A stretch of DNA of 64,000 nt from Limnochorda pilosa (GTDB lineage Bacteria; Bacillota; Limnochordia; Limnochordales; Limnochordaceae). The stretch is taken from assembly GCF_001544015.1 (NCBI RefSeq), contig NZ_AP014924.1:2480001-2544000 (forward strand), read 5' to 3'. The notes under the pieces were generated by a model. It saw nothing but the letters and a program-made list of their open reading frames with translations. It was not told the origin of the DNA and did no database searches. This document shows, piece by piece, positions 34,101 to 43,260 of this stretch. A program made the position numbers and the translations under genes. How positions within the stretch are numbered: the stretch's first letter is position 1; each line of letters opens with the position of its first letter.

Positions 34101-37100
34101 AGCGGAAGGTCACCGGCCGCGGCGAGCCTCCCCGCCTCCTGAAGGTACCTCCTGGCCGTCGCTACGGTCGGTGCAGCCGTCTCGGCCTCAGTGAGATCCC
34201 GAAGCAGCTCGCCGATGTGCTTTCCCAGGGATGAGCGACGCTTCTCACGGTGTTGAGTGATCTCTTCGACAATGGAGTCCAGCTCCTGTAAGCGAACCCC
34301 TATCCGGTCGTCAGGCGCGTCCTCGATGCTCAAGAGCCGACCATCCACGTCGGCCCGGTCATGCTCGTCGAGCGCGTGGTCGATGGTTGCCTCCTCGAGA
34401 TTGCGGCGAACCGCAGCCGTTCTCTTCCTGAGCTCTTCATGCGCCAGGTTCCGGTGGTGCTCGAGCTCCTTGCGCAAGTTCGCTGCGCCTATCGCGTCAG
34501 CTTGCTCCAAGTGCTCGAGGATGAGCCGGGCCGGGAGGAAGTCCTTCCTCTCCAGGTGGAGGCGGAAGGCATCGGTCATACTTCGACCCTCGTCAAGCAC
34601 CTTCGTGACGTCTACCCATGCCATGGATGGATCTCCGGCGGCGAAGCGGCCCTCCACGGTAAGTGGAGGATCCTCGGCCAAGAGCGCCGGCAGCAGGAGC
34701 TCTCGCTCCCAGTCTTGATGACCGGCTAGAGTGAGCTGTGCCGATGCGGCAACCACAAAAGCCTTTATGCCCTTCTCGGCTAGTTCCGGAAGCCGAAGGG
34801 CCTCAGGGCGTGAATCGCCCCATTCACGGGCATCTGCGTCAGATTCAAGATCCGCGCCAAGACTTCCCCACGGAGGCCTCCATCCGAAACTCGCAGGGTC
34901 GTCGGTCGGTGTCTCATCACTCAGTGCCGCGCTCGCGTCCTCTGCAGCCTTGCGGAAGCGAGCAGCGGCCGACCGCGCGTCGGTGCCCCACTTTGATTGC
35001 TTCTCATGCTCGTATGACCACGCAAGCAGCAGGCTGCGCAACTGCGAGAGCTTGCTCACTACCTGATCCAGAGCGCGCGCCTGGAGGGGATTGGTCTTGG
35101 ACCCCTGGCGCGTGATGTCCTCGGATGTATCCCTGACCCAGCCCTTGATTGTCTCCTCGCTCGCCAGTGGCCCCTCGAAAAGGGAGCTTACTCGCTCACC
35201 GGCGTCCGGGCTCTCCCTCAGAAGGGCCTCCACGGCACTGCCCAGCTCCGAGTCCGATCGGGTGATGGCGCGTAGCACGAGGCTACCAAGTCGCGCAAGG
35301 AGCCGCCCCTGACGTGCCTTCTCCAACCACAAGCGGATGTTCTCGGCGACAAGTCCGGGATCCGCACTCTCCTCGGTCTCCGGACTCTGGAACGCTGCAC
35401 GGATCGCCTGAACAGGAAGACCGGCTCCGGCCACCTCGCGTACCGCAGCGGCGAGGGATCGCATGGGCTCATCCTCAGTGGGATGCAGGTTGGCTTGGGC
35501 ATCCTGCAACCAACCCCACGGACTTGTATCCGGAGCTTCGAGGGTCGGCTTCACAACGGTCAACAAGACCAGACGGGCACAAAGATGACTTGGCAAACCG
35601 GTAACGGCGGCAAGCTCGTGGGCAGGTGTTGGGTGCTCCCTGATGATGCGCTGGATTCGTTCGTGGGCCTCGAGGTCATCCCAACTGGCGCGCAGCCCGA
35701 GGTGGGCGGCCAGCACTGCCCAAGAAGGCAACACGGCCCCCCGCGTTGCCCCGGCGTTACCCTTTGGTTCCTGTTCCTTGTCGTTGCTCTGCGCGGCGTG
35801 TCGGCGCTCCCACTCGGTAGCAAGCCAATAGGCGCCAGCTGTATCGGCCGCGCCGAAAGCCCGCCAGAAGTAGGCCTGCAGAGCGGTCGATGACGCGGTG
35901 GGGTGATGGACGGATACGGTTTCTCCTTCCTTGACCGCCACCGGAATACCGTGATCGGCAGCGCGCGCCTGCTTTCCAACGTCATTCGAAGGGGTGAAGG
36001 GGGTTGCGGATGGTGCCGGCCCCGCCACGGCTCCCGCTCGAGCCTGCTCGGGCAGTGCGATTTCGTCTTGAGGAAGAGCGTCTTCCTTCGTGGTCCATGA
36101 AGCCTCTACTCCGGGCTGCTCTATGCTCTCCTCCCGCGGGACCGTGGGGGTATCGTTGCTTAACTCTGAACCTGGGCGTTCAGAGTCCACTCCCGAGACG
36201 GGTACTACCGCCGAATCCGACGCGCCGCTGTCGTCCAGGGCTTCAGCTGTCTGTACGGGGTGATCGGCCGGCTCGTCATCTGGTGCGACGTCCTCCGGCG
36301 GCGTCTCTGCGGGTACTCCGCCCTTCGGGGGGCCACCATCGTGCGGCGACAGCAGGCTTGAGACGTCGCCCACCAACTCGTTCAGCGTGGTGTTGAGCCG
36401 AGCAAGGCGCGCGGTGTCCTCGGGTGAGAACTTGGCGATCAGCCGAGCTCGAAGTTCCTTCGTCTGCCCAAGGTAGCTGGCAACTTCGTCGAGCAAGTCG
36501 ATGGCATTAGCAAGGTCTTCGCTGGATAGAGCGTAGTACAGTTCTCGCTCGAGCGGCAGGCGCCCCCCCAACCCATGGTACTCAAGCTCTTCGACGTACG
36601 ATCCCCACCGCGCTAGGACGTCGTCCAAGGCTCGGAGGCTTCCCTTTCGTTCCTCCTCCCTTTGTTTTCGCCGCTCGATGGCTTGTCTTAGCCCTTCGAC
36701 CGCCGTCTCCAACTCCGCGATACCGACGGGAGCATCTTGATCTACAAGCTCCTGCAGGCGCGAGAGCATCTGAACACCATGGGTAGGATCGTTCTCCATG
36801 TCGTCGCGTCGGTCGGAGTCAGGGGAAGCCTCCACCTCGTCACCCCTCTGGCTCACCAGATCGTACCCCAGCTTCTCCAGAAACTTGTCGCCGCTGGTCA
36901 CGAGAGCAAGTGCAACCGGCCGGACGCCGTGTGCTGCAACCAGTCCGTCCAGAAGTTCTCCAGCTTCTTGCGGGCTCTTTCCCTGAACCGCCTTGGCTGC
37001 TGCCTTGACCTTGTCGTCTTCGGCAAAGTGCGCCGAGATCCGGGCTGCCGGTCCGGAGTGATACCGTGTCCATACCTCCACCAGTTTACGGCGTCGCAGC

Positions 37101-37243
37101 TGAGGGCTTACCGAGCGGCCAGCCTTTTCCTTCAAGCCGGCAGAGTCCAAGGCCTCCCGGACCTCTGGATCGCTTGAGGTCTCCACGTACCACCGAGCAA
37201 ACTGCCCGAACGATTTCACGCGCATCTCAACCATCGCCCCCAC
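31184..37243 (-). CDS. Giant STAND-like P-loop ATPase, 2019 residues
   Basis: Not a protein I can name. Residues 1-300 are helical and charged; 300-440 are low-complexity, Pro/Glu/Asp-rich and probably disordered; 440-1200 are helical, perhaps scaffold repeats; 1205-1290 form an alpha/beta segment (TYDVVMVFGQPGHDAVSQIL). The ATPase core follows: FKGRRRELAELL leads into IYGGRQFGKSVLL (Walker A, 1331-1343), VTFLFDESDYFL (Walker B, 1417-1428), the sensor-like RFRVVFSGLHSVQRFERL, and a winged-helix region to about 1675. The rest contains a second Rossmann-like part without a P-loop. This AAA/STAND layout is typical of NTPases that sense a trigger and license an effector. GTG 37243, ATG 37234 and ATG 37225 are all possible starts. 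Confidence 0.8.
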   Translation of the reverse strand: MGAMVEMRVKSFGQFARWYVETSSDPEVREALDSAGLKEKAGRSVSPQLRRRKLVEVWTRYHSGPAARISAHFAEDDKVKAAAKAVQGKSPQEAGELLDGLVAAHGVRPVALALVTSGDKFLEKLGYDLVSQRGDEVEASPDSDRRDDMENDPTHGVQMLSRLQELVDQDAPVGIAELETAVEGLRQAIERRKQREEERKGSLRALDDVLARWGSYVEELEYHGLGGRLPLERELYYALSSEDLANAIDLLDEVASYLGQTKELRARLIAKFSPEDTARLARLNTTLNELVGDVSSLLSPHDGGPPKGGVPAETPPEDVAPDDEPADHPVQTAEALDDSGASDSAVVPVSGVDSERPGSELSNDTPTVPREESIEQPGVEASWTTKEDALPQDEIALPEQARAGAVAGPAPSATPFTPSNDVGKQARAADHGIPVAVKEGETVSVHHPTASSTALQAYFWRAFGAADTAGAYWLATEWERRHAAQSNDKEQEPKGNAGATRGAVLPSWAVLAAHLGLRASWDDLEAHERIQRIIREHPTPAHELAAVTGLPSHLCARLVLLTVVKPTLEAPDTSPWGWLQDAQANLHPTEDEPMRSLAAAVREVAGAGLPVQAIRAAFQSPETEESADPGLVAENIRLWLEKARQGRLLARLGSLVLRAITRSDSELGSAVEALLRESPDAGERVSSLFEGPLASEETIKGWVRDTSEDITRQGSKTNPLQARALDQVVSKLSQLRSLLLAWSYEHEKQSKWGTDARSAAARFRKAAEDASAALSDETPTDDPASFGWRPPWGSLGADLESDADAREWGDSRPEALRLPELAEKGIKAFVVAASAQLTLAGHQDWERELLLPALLAEDPPLTVEGRFAAGDPSMAWVDVTKVLDEGRSMTDAFRLHLERKDFLPARLILEHLEQADAIGAANLRKELEHHRNLAHEELRKRTAAVRRNLEEATIDHALDEHDRADVDGRLLSIEDAPDDRIGVRLQELDSIVEEITQHREKRRSSLGKHIGELLRDLTEAETAAPTVATARRYLQEAGRLAAAGDLPLADEYLTHAEQVIRLGEDPQWEHVDGAEADERDERPVEQFKRAIPQLLNQLSDEQSAGWGRRLHAIDAIAQREEFAGLSMKAVPGKEAQKSAESLAAYLELKKARQVRTELLPQVAKVLDHIGFAIPKPQIVRRDADRALLKVRMAAGPDCPLPEFGSQRGGTYDVVMVFGQPGHDAVSQILDAYGVARSHPIVLYMGRLSLLQRQEWSYRCRVAGLTALLVDELLLYFLATRRGLHLHTAVSCGIAWGHANPYEPQGAVPQEMFKGRRRELAELLQPRGSTFIYGGRQFGKSVLLSVMQRELHRPDRRWYAFYEDIRQIGRQATAEQVWVRVRRALTASRLVDERTSHDPERLVDRILDLFAGDGDLRVTFLFDESDYFLDADQRSDFTQVHRLKRIRDQSGGRFRVVFSGLHSVQRFERLSNQPFAHLGPPVVVGPLEPRAAMALVQEPLHALGFEFESRDVVLRILSYTNYHPALIQLFCKELVHLVRQRTDDPPFTVTMKDVETLYLRPALRALLVQRFEWTLDLDDRYRALVYAMILAQKNDQDGYRREFTPAELWQLAHERWPNGFSKEPDDEFRSYLEELRGLGVLIRMPSGHYRLRNGNVVRGLGSIEWIREQLDSISRRSAPGEPDYRQQVFGFDLGRRKAFGPLTIGQASDLLGGPCGVGVVFGSDALSIGRVQDVLAAATTMADATDTREWVRTLPDDCTDLGQLRAFLESERRKLKSGRLTVVAYGSHPAFLSGSLQRSLKDMQDWLEHRMGSGASQTVGRLVVLLRPRQILQWMLEDGAEEEGVPRVPGTSVTLRRWTHPVVKATLADLDLTATDQITSRVMATTGGWPWLLDQLLDHAQRAKTRKSRTLVSIIQDVDETLQQNLGGTATAFIEALGLQDVPNGQALLQLVDALGDVADEDLWEAAELSDDAALKRLARRELSALAHSLRRMGLLEWRDGSLSVEPMAARFVLGKKVPS

Positions 37244-37940
37244 TACATGGATTGACCAGAACTATCGGATTTCCTTCACCGCCCACGCCACATCAGGGCA
37301 AGGTGCAGCGCAGGATCTCCTCGACGGATAGCGGGCCAAGCTCCTGTTACGGCTGCAAGCGTGCCACGCCCGCAAGCTGTGGGAGCGACAGCTGAGACGT
37401 ACTGGCAACAATCCAGTCGGCACAGTTGAGCGTGTGGGGGACCAATCGAATCAAGCCGAGCATCCGCCGCGGGCGACCCCGCACAGAAGCACGCCACGCT
37501 CCCCATCTACGAGCGCCGCGCGCCGGATTGCCCTCCCGAACTGAGGCGCCAGAACCGGGCTGCTCCGGGGCTGGGTGCTTGGTGAAACCCGTCTCTCAGA
37601 GCCTTCGACGGTGTAAGTTCCATCGCGAAGTCGCCGCTCACCGTCGCCGAATCAGCGTTACCACCCGTTGCCATCCGATCGTCCGATCGGCCACCGTAAG
37701 CGAAGCCGTTCCCACCCAACGGGGCGCCACCAGTTGGCCCCAGGTCTTGCGCGCCACCTGTGACGGCGACGATTGCACCTGAAAGGCCGCTGTACGAGTC
37801 TCGCCCCCGGGCTTACTCACTCCCCGTGACCTCCGGGGACCCCGGACTTCTCACGTCACGACTCTTCTCTGCGCCTTCAGCCTGCCCCCAGGGCTGTCGA
37901 TATGTGCAGTAGACACCTCACCGGGGGCACTGATGCTGAG
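37244..37940. other. Long gap between the ATPase operon and the sugar operon
   Basis: About 700 bases with no recognisable gene on either strand. Short open frames here have no ribosome sites or family resemblance. It must contain the two divergent promoters, but I could not identify clear boxes. Confidence 0.5.
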
Positions 37941-39044
37941 ATGAACAGTGCATACCTCGCCGGCAAGACCGTCCTCGTGACCGGCGGCACGGGCTCCATC
38001 GGTAGCGAAATCGTTCGCCAGGCACTCCAGGCTGGTGCGACGGCGGTACGGGTGTACTCGCGCGATGAGTACCGCCAGATGCTCCTGCAGGAGGAGTTGG
38101 GCAATGACCGCCGTTTACGGCTGCTGATCGGCGACGTCCGGGATCAGGAACGCTTGGCGTTTGCCATGAGCGGCGTCGACATCGTCTTCCACGCAGCGGC
38201 CATGAAACACGTCCCTGCCTGCGAGTACAACCCGTTCGAGGCGGTCAAGACGAACGTCCTGGGGATCCAGAATGTGATCGACTGCGCCATGCGGGCCAAC
38301 GCGGAGCGGATGGTCACCATCAGCACCGACAAGGTCGTCAGCCCCATGAACACCATGGGAGCTACGAAACTTCTGGGTGAGCGGTTAATGATGGCGGCCA
38401 ACCGATACAAAGGCAACAGGCGAACCGTCTTCAACTGTGTTCGATTCGGCAACGTCCTGGGGTCTCGGGGCTCGGTGGTCCCCCTCTTTCGACGGCAGAT
38501 CCGGAAGGGTGGCCCACTCACGGTCACCGATGCCCGGGCGACTCGCTTCTTCATGTCGATCCCTCAGGCCGTGGAGCTTGCCCTGAAAGCGGGCGGTCTG
38601 TCTCGGGGCGGCTACACCTTCGTGCTCAAGATGCCCGTGGTGCGCATATGGCAACTGGCCGAGGTCATGGCAGCAGAGTACGCTGGGCGGGGCTTACCCT
38701 TAGTCGATATAAGAGAAACGGGCTTGCGCCCGGGTGAGAAGCTGTTCGAGGAACTGATGACCTCTGATGAGGCCGCGCGAGCCTATGAATCCGACGACCT
38801 CTTCGCGGTCCCTTCGTTGCTTGAGCCGTTGCCCCCACCCACATTGGATGACGGTTGGATGCCCACCCAGGTGACCCGCTACTCCTCGGAGGATCTACCA
38901 CCGCTCGCCCCACCCGAGATCCGCCGCATGCTGGACAGTGCCCGTCAGTTGCCAGCCAGCCTGGTCGATCCCGGCGATAGTGACGACGACAGAGCTCTTG
39001 AGCTCGCGCCAAAAGTCGTTGTGAAGGTGGCCCAGCAAGCGTGA
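37941..39044 (+). CDS. UDP-N-acetylhexosamine 4,6-dehydratase (LegB/PseB/CapD type)
   Basis: An extended short-chain dehydrogenase of about 367 residues. The NAD(P) motif is TVLVTGGTGSIGSEIVRQ at residues 9-26; the active site reads STDKVVSPMNTMGATKLLGE with Thr-Asp-Lys and a Met where classic enzymes have the catalytic Tyr, as in WbpM/CapD-type dehydratases. It should make the 4-keto-6-deoxy sugar that starts nonulosonic acid synthesis. ATG 37941 is chosen over 37902 because the fold begins directly after it. First of six genes; its stop overlaps the next GTG. Confidence 0.85.
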   Translation: MNSAYLAGKTVLVTGGTGSIGSEIVRQALQAGATAVRVYSRDEYRQMLLQEELGNDRRLRLLIGDVRDQERLAFAMSGVDIVFHAAAMKHVPACEYNPFEAVKTNVLGIQNVIDCAMRANAERMVTISTDKVVSPMNTMGATKLLGERLMMAANRYKGNRRTVFNCVRFGNVLGSRGSVVPLFRRQIRKGGPLTVTDARATRFFMSIPQAVELALKAGGLSRGGYTFVLKMPVVRIWQLAEVMAAEYAGRGLPLVDIRETGLRPGEKLFEELMTSDEAARAYESDDLFAVPSLLEPLPPPTLDDGWMPTQVTRYSSEDLPPLAPPEIRRMLDSARQLPASLVDPGDSDDDRALELAPKVVVKVAQQA

Positions 39045-39742
39045 GCAAGGTCAGGACGCTTGGCTTGATACCGGCCCGGGCTGGCTCAAAAGGCATTCCG
39101 GGGAAGAACCTACGTCTCCTGGGCGGAGTACCCCTCATCGTTCGTACCATCGAGGTTGCGCTTGAAGCCCAGTTGGATCAAGTGGTGGTGTCGACCGACG
39201 GGCCCGATATCGCGGAGGTGTCCAAGCGAGCCGGCGCCCGCGTTCCATTCCTGCGTCCGGCCGAGCTTGCCACCGACGACGCCGCTACCGTTGATGTTGT
39301 CCGTCACGCCCTCATGTGGCTACGACAGCGCGAGGCGACCGAACCTGAGACGGTCGTTCTCCTCCAACCTACGTCGCCGCTCCGGACGGCAGAGCACATC
39401 CGTGAAGCGTTGGAGCTCTTCTCGCGTGGCCATGGACGCACAGTTGTGAGTGTCACCCCCACGGACCACCCTCCGCACTGGACGTACACGCTCAGCGCGG
39501 AAGGTACACTGCTACCCGTGGTGCCAGGGAACTGGGCCGCTCGCCGTCAGGATCTCCCGCCGACCTTCCGGCTCAACGGGGCCATCTACGTGTTTCCGGC
39601 CGCTAAGGCCGAAGGAGATCGGCTGTGGGACGAGCGTAGCCTAGCCTATGTCATGCCCCCCGAAGCATCCGTAGACATCGACACCGAGCTGGATTGGCAG
39701 CTGGCCGAGATCCTACTGCAGAGGGATGCCGTTAGGACCTGA
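39041..39742 (+). CDS. CMP-nonulosonic acid cytidylyltransferase (NeuA/LegF/PtmB-like)
   Basis: A 233-residue nucleotidyltransferase with the CMP-sialate synthetase opening LGLIPARAGSKGIPGKNLRL (residues 7-26), then LRPAELATDDAATVDVVRHA and VLLQPTSPLRTAEHIREALE. It activates the finished sugar acid with CTP for transfer to flagellin. The GTG start overlaps the dehydratase stop (GTGA). Confidence 0.9.
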   Translation: MSKVRTLGLIPARAGSKGIPGKNLRLLGGVPLIVRTIEVALEAQLDQVVVSTDGPDIAEVSKRAGARVPFLRPAELATDDAATVDVVRHALMWLRQREATEPETVVLLQPTSPLRTAEHIREALELFSRGHGRTVVSVTPTDHPPHWTYTLSAEGTLLPVVPGNWAARRQDLPPTFRLNGAIYVFPAAKAEGDRLWDERSLAYVMPPEASVDIDTELDWQLAEILLQRDAVRT

Positions 39743-39844
39743 GCACACCTCAACCTGGTAGTCCCTGGGCCGGAGGCGGAGAGCAGGATTCGTCGAAGTG
39801 GACTACGTGGATAGGAACTTCACATGAGGTGAGCTGATGTCGAG

Positions 39845-40960
39845 ATGAAGGTACCGCTTTCCCAGCCGGAGGTCACCGAGTACGACATCGGCCGGGTCGT
39901 TGAGGTGCTCCGTTCAGGCAGGCTCAGCATTGGACCGGTACTCGAAGCGTTTGAAGAGGCCTGCGCCCATGTCGCAGGTCGGCGGTATGCGGTAGGTGTA
40001 AACAGCGGTACCAGCGCCCTTCACTTGGCGGTGCGGGCGCTCGGGCTCGGGCCCGGCGACGAGGTGATCACCACCCCTTTCAGCTTCGTCGCCTCGTCCA
40101 ACTGCCTCTTGTTCGAGGGGGCTACGCCCGTCTTCGTGGATATCGACCCCCAGAGCCTCAACCTGGATCCGGAGAAGGTTGAAACGGCGGTGACCCCGCG
40201 TACACGAGCGATCCTGGCAGTGGATGTCTTTGGTAACCCGGCCGATCACCCACGCTTGTTGGACATTGCCCGCCGGTATGGACTGCGGTACATCGAGGAT
40301 TCCTGCGAGGCCTTGGGCTCGGACATCGATGGAAGACCCGCGGGCAGTTTCGGTGACGCTGGTGCCTTCGCGTTCTACCCCAACAAGCAGATCACCACCG
40401 GCGAGGGTGGGATGCTGCTCACGGACGACCCAGAGGTTGCCGCCCTTGCCCGGTCCATGAGAAACCAGGGGCGGGGGGAATCGGACGAGTGGCTCGCCCA
40501 TCCGCGCCTCGGATACAACTATCGCCTGGACGAGATTTCGGCGGCCTTGGGTCGGGCGCAGATCGAGCGGTTGGAGGAGATCGTCGCCCGCCGGGAGCAG
40601 CTGGCGCGCCGGTACAACGAAGCTCTAGGTGGGCTTCCAGGCATCCGCCTGCCGAGAGCTAATCTCCGGGGTAGGATGAGCTGGTTCGTCTACGTCGTCG
40701 AGGTGGATGAAGCAGTGACCGGCGTTGATCGGGACACCCTCCAAGAGCGCCTCCTGGCAGCGGGAGTGGAGTGCAAGCCGTACTTCCCCCCGATCCACCT
40801 GCAACCCTTCTACCAGGAACGCTTCGGCTTCCCGGAGGGGAGTTTCCCCGTAACCGAACGGATCGCGCGCAGGACGCTGGCGCTGCCGTTCTTCACCCAG
40901 ATGCGCCCTGACCAGGTCGAGCGTGTGGCAGAGGAGGTGCGAAGGGCCCTGGCGGCGTAG
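39845..40960 (+). CDS. PLP-dependent sugar aminotransferase (LegC/PseC-like, DegT/DnrJ/EryC1)
   Basis: A 371-residue aminotransferase. The PLP-binding lysine is in FAFYPNKQITTGEGGML; other family marks are VNSGTSALHLAVRALGLGPG, PFSFVASSNCLLFEGATPV and YIEDSCEALGSDIDG. It would aminate C4 of the 4-keto sugar. A 102-base gap with GAGGTGAG separates it from the transferase upstream. Confidence 0.92.
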   Translation: MKVPLSQPEVTEYDIGRVVEVLRSGRLSIGPVLEAFEEACAHVAGRRYAVGVNSGTSALHLAVRALGLGPGDEVITTPFSFVASSNCLLFEGATPVFVDIDPQSLNLDPEKVETAVTPRTRAILAVDVFGNPADHPRLLDIARRYGLRYIEDSCEALGSDIDGRPAGSFGDAGAFAFYPNKQITTGEGGMLLTDDPEVAALARSMRNQGRGESDEWLAHPRLGYNYRLDEISAALGRAQIERLEEIVARREQLARRYNEALGGLPGIRLPRANLRGRMSWFVYVVEVDEAVTGVDRDTLQERLLAAGVECKPYFPPIHLQPFYQERFGFPEGSFPVTERIARRTLALPFFTQMRPDQVERVAEEVRRALAA

Positions 40961-41032
40961 ACAACGCGAGGATACCACTGCGGCGCCAGCAGCTAGCGCT
41001 CAGAGGCCTCTCTCTCAAGGCGGAGGACATCC

Positions 41033-42085
41033 ATGGGGTTCCAGATCAGTGCTCGTCGAATCGGTCCAGGTGAGCCAGTGTTCATCATTGCCGAGGCGGG
41101 CGTCAACCACAACGGGAGCCTCGACTTGGCTCACCGCCTCGTCGATGCGGCGGCGGACGCCGGAGCCGACGCCGTGAAGTTCCAGACTTTCAGAACCGAG
41201 AGGATGGTCTCCTCTGCGGCCCCGAAGGCACGCTACCAGGTGACGCAAGCCAATCGGGAGCAATCGCAGGCGGAGATGCTCAAGTCCCTCGAGCTGAATG
41301 ATGGCGCCTTTCGCGAGCTTGCCCGCCACGCGCAGGAGCGCGGCATTCTCTTTCTCTCCACTCCTTTCGATGAAGAGAGTACCGACTTCCTTGCAACAAT
41401 CCCGGTCCCGGCCTACAAGATCGGCTCCGGTGACCTGACCAACATGCCGCTACTCAAGCACGTCGCCTCCCGGGGGCTTCCCGTGATCCTCTCTACCGGG
41501 ATGGCTACCCTGGGCGAGGTGGAAGACGCCCTCGAATGGTTTCGCGTGGCGGGCAACCCACCGGTTGCTCTTCTGCACTGCACCTCGGCCTACCCTGCTC
41601 CCTACGATGCACTGAACCTACGGGCCATGGAGACGTTGCGTCAAGCGTTCGGCCTGCCAACCGGCTACTCGGACCACAGCCTGGGAATCGAGGTTCCCGT
41701 CGCCGTTACCGCACTCGGCGCCTGCATCCTCGAGAAACACCTGACCCTTGATCGTACCCTGCCAGGGCCTGATCACGCTGCATCCCTCCAGCCCGAAGAC
41801 TTTCAGGAGATGGTGAACGCCGTCCGCCGGATCGAGTCGGCCCTGGGATCGTCGGTGAAGTACCCCCACCCTGTCGAGGAAGATGTACGGCTTGCCGCCC
41901 GGAAGAGTGTCGTCCTGAAGGTTTCCCTGGCCGCCGGTGAGCGAATCGAGACCACGCACCTCGCGGTCCAGCGCCCGGGAAACGGGATCGCTCCCCGCCA
42001 CATCGGAAGAGTGGTGGGCATGCGCGTTGCCCGAGACCTGCCGGCCGGCACCGTACTCGCATGGGAAGATCTGAGGCCGTCATGA
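41033..42085 (+). CDS. N-acetylneuraminate/legionaminate synthase (NeuB/LegI-like)
   Basis: A 350-residue synthase with the NeuB barrel and C-terminal SAF domain. Marks: EPVFIIAEAGVNHNGSLDLA, DAVKFQTFRTERMV, YKIGSGDLTNMPLLKHVAS, STGMATLGEVEDAL, YSDHSLGIEVPVAV, and the SAF part from about residue 290 (LAAGERIETTHLAVQRPGNG). It condenses PEP with a six-carbon hexosamine to give the nine-carbon acid. GGCGGAGGAC precedes the ATG. Its stop overlaps the epimerase start (ATGA). Confidence 0.94.
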   Translation: MGFQISARRIGPGEPVFIIAEAGVNHNGSLDLAHRLVDAAADAGADAVKFQTFRTERMVSSAAPKARYQVTQANREQSQAEMLKSLELNDGAFRELARHAQERGILFLSTPFDEESTDFLATIPVPAYKIGSGDLTNMPLLKHVASRGLPVILSTGMATLGEVEDALEWFRVAGNPPVALLHCTSAYPAPYDALNLRAMETLRQAFGLPTGYSDHSLGIEVPVAVTALGACILEKHLTLDRTLPGPDHAASLQPEDFQEMVNAVRRIESALGSSVKYPHPVEEDVRLAARKSVVLKVSLAAGERIETTHLAVQRPGNGIAPRHIGRVVGMRVARDLPAGTVLAWEDLRPS

Positions 42086-43239
42086 ACGAGGTCCGCTCAG
42101 TGTGCATTGTGACCGGTACCCGTGCCGAGTACGGCTTGCTCGTGCCCATCATGCGCAGGGTCCAAACCTCGCCCAAACTGCGGCTGCAGGTGGTGGCCAC
42201 CGGAATGCATCTGGCCGCGGAGTTTGGGCACACCGTGGACCTGATCCGTCAAGATGGCTTTCCGGTGGACGCCGAGGTGGACATGCTCTTCAGCAGCGAC
42301 GATGTGCCGGCGATGGCAAAGGGGGTTGGCGTCGGCATTTACGGCATGGCGCAGATCTTCGAAATACTCGACCCCGACATCGTACTCGTTCTTGGAGACC
42401 GGGTGGAGGCCTTTGCGGCCGCGACCGCCGCCAGCCTGAGTGGACGAATCGTTGGCCACATCCATGGCGGCGAGCGGACCGCCGGGGGATTGGACGAGTA
42501 CATGCGCCACGCGGTGACGAAGCTTGCCCATCTCCACTTCACCGCAACGGAAGCGAGCCGCGAGCGGGTGCTTCGTCTGGGTGAGCGCCCCGAGTACGTT
42601 TGGACGGTGGGAGCGCCCGGTCTCGACGACCTCGAGAGTTCCGCGAGCCTTGGCAGGAAGGATCTGACTGACTACCTTGGGTTTCCGCTCCCCGACCCCT
42701 ACGTCCTCCTGGTCCATCATCCCATCTCCACCTTCCCCGAGCGGGCGGTGGAAGAGCTGCGCACCGTCCTGGCCGCCCTGGACCGCGTGGGACTGCCTGT
42801 GGTGGCCTTGGGGCCGAACAGTGACGCCGGCGGCCGGGCTCTCGCTGAAGAGCTCCGAAGGTGGTCTCTGACGGACGCTCACCACCTTCTCGTTAGCCTT
42901 CCGCGAAACGTCTTCCTTAGCTTGATGCGCCACGCTGCATCCCTGGTGGGGAATACGAGCAGCGGCATCATTGAGGGGGCGAGCCTGCGGGTACCGTACG
43001 TTCTGGTGGGCGACCGGCAGCACGGCCGCGAGCGAACAAGCAACGTTCTCGAGACAGCTTGCGAGGTCAGCGCGATTGAAAGGGCCCTCCGACGAGCCGT
43101 TGGAGATCCGGCCTTCCGCGAAAGTCTGAACCATCTTCGGAACCCGTACGGGGATGGTCACGCTGCCGAGCGGATCGTCGAGACTCTGGAGCGTGTCCCG
43201 CTGGGTCCAGAGCTGCGTCGGAAAGTGATCACCTACTGA
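42082..43239 (+). CDS. UDP-N-acetylglucosamine 2-epimerase, hydrolysing (NeuC/LegG-like)
   Basis: A 385-residue GT-B-fold epimerase. It opens SVCIVTGTRAEYGLLVPIMR; DIVLVLGDRVEAFAAATAAS and HIHGGERTAGGLDEYMRHAV are typical, and GNTSSGIIEGASLRVPYVLV supplies the UDP site. Its presence instead of a PseG-type hydrolase points to legionaminic (or sialic) rather than pseudaminic acid. ATG 42082 is coupled to the synthase stop. Confidence 0.92.
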   Translation: MNEVRSVCIVTGTRAEYGLLVPIMRRVQTSPKLRLQVVATGMHLAAEFGHTVDLIRQDGFPVDAEVDMLFSSDDVPAMAKGVGVGIYGMAQIFEILDPDIVLVLGDRVEAFAAATAASLSGRIVGHIHGGERTAGGLDEYMRHAVTKLAHLHFTATEASRERVLRLGERPEYVWTVGAPGLDDLESSASLGRKDLTDYLGFPLPDPYVLLVHHPISTFPERAVEELRTVLAALDRVGLPVVALGPNSDAGGRALAEELRRWSLTDAHHLLVSLPRNVFLSLMRHAASLVGNTSSGIIEGASLRVPYVLVGDRQHGRERTSNVLETACEVSAIERALRRAVGDPAFRESLNHLRNPYGDGHAAERIVETLERVPLGPELRRKVITY

Positions 43240-43260
43240 CTGTGAAGGACGGAGAGATCG

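Noticed and set aside
37244-37940. Short open frames in the gap before the sugar operon
   Set aside because: Arg/Ala/Pro-rich, no ribosome sites and no family resemblance on either strand.
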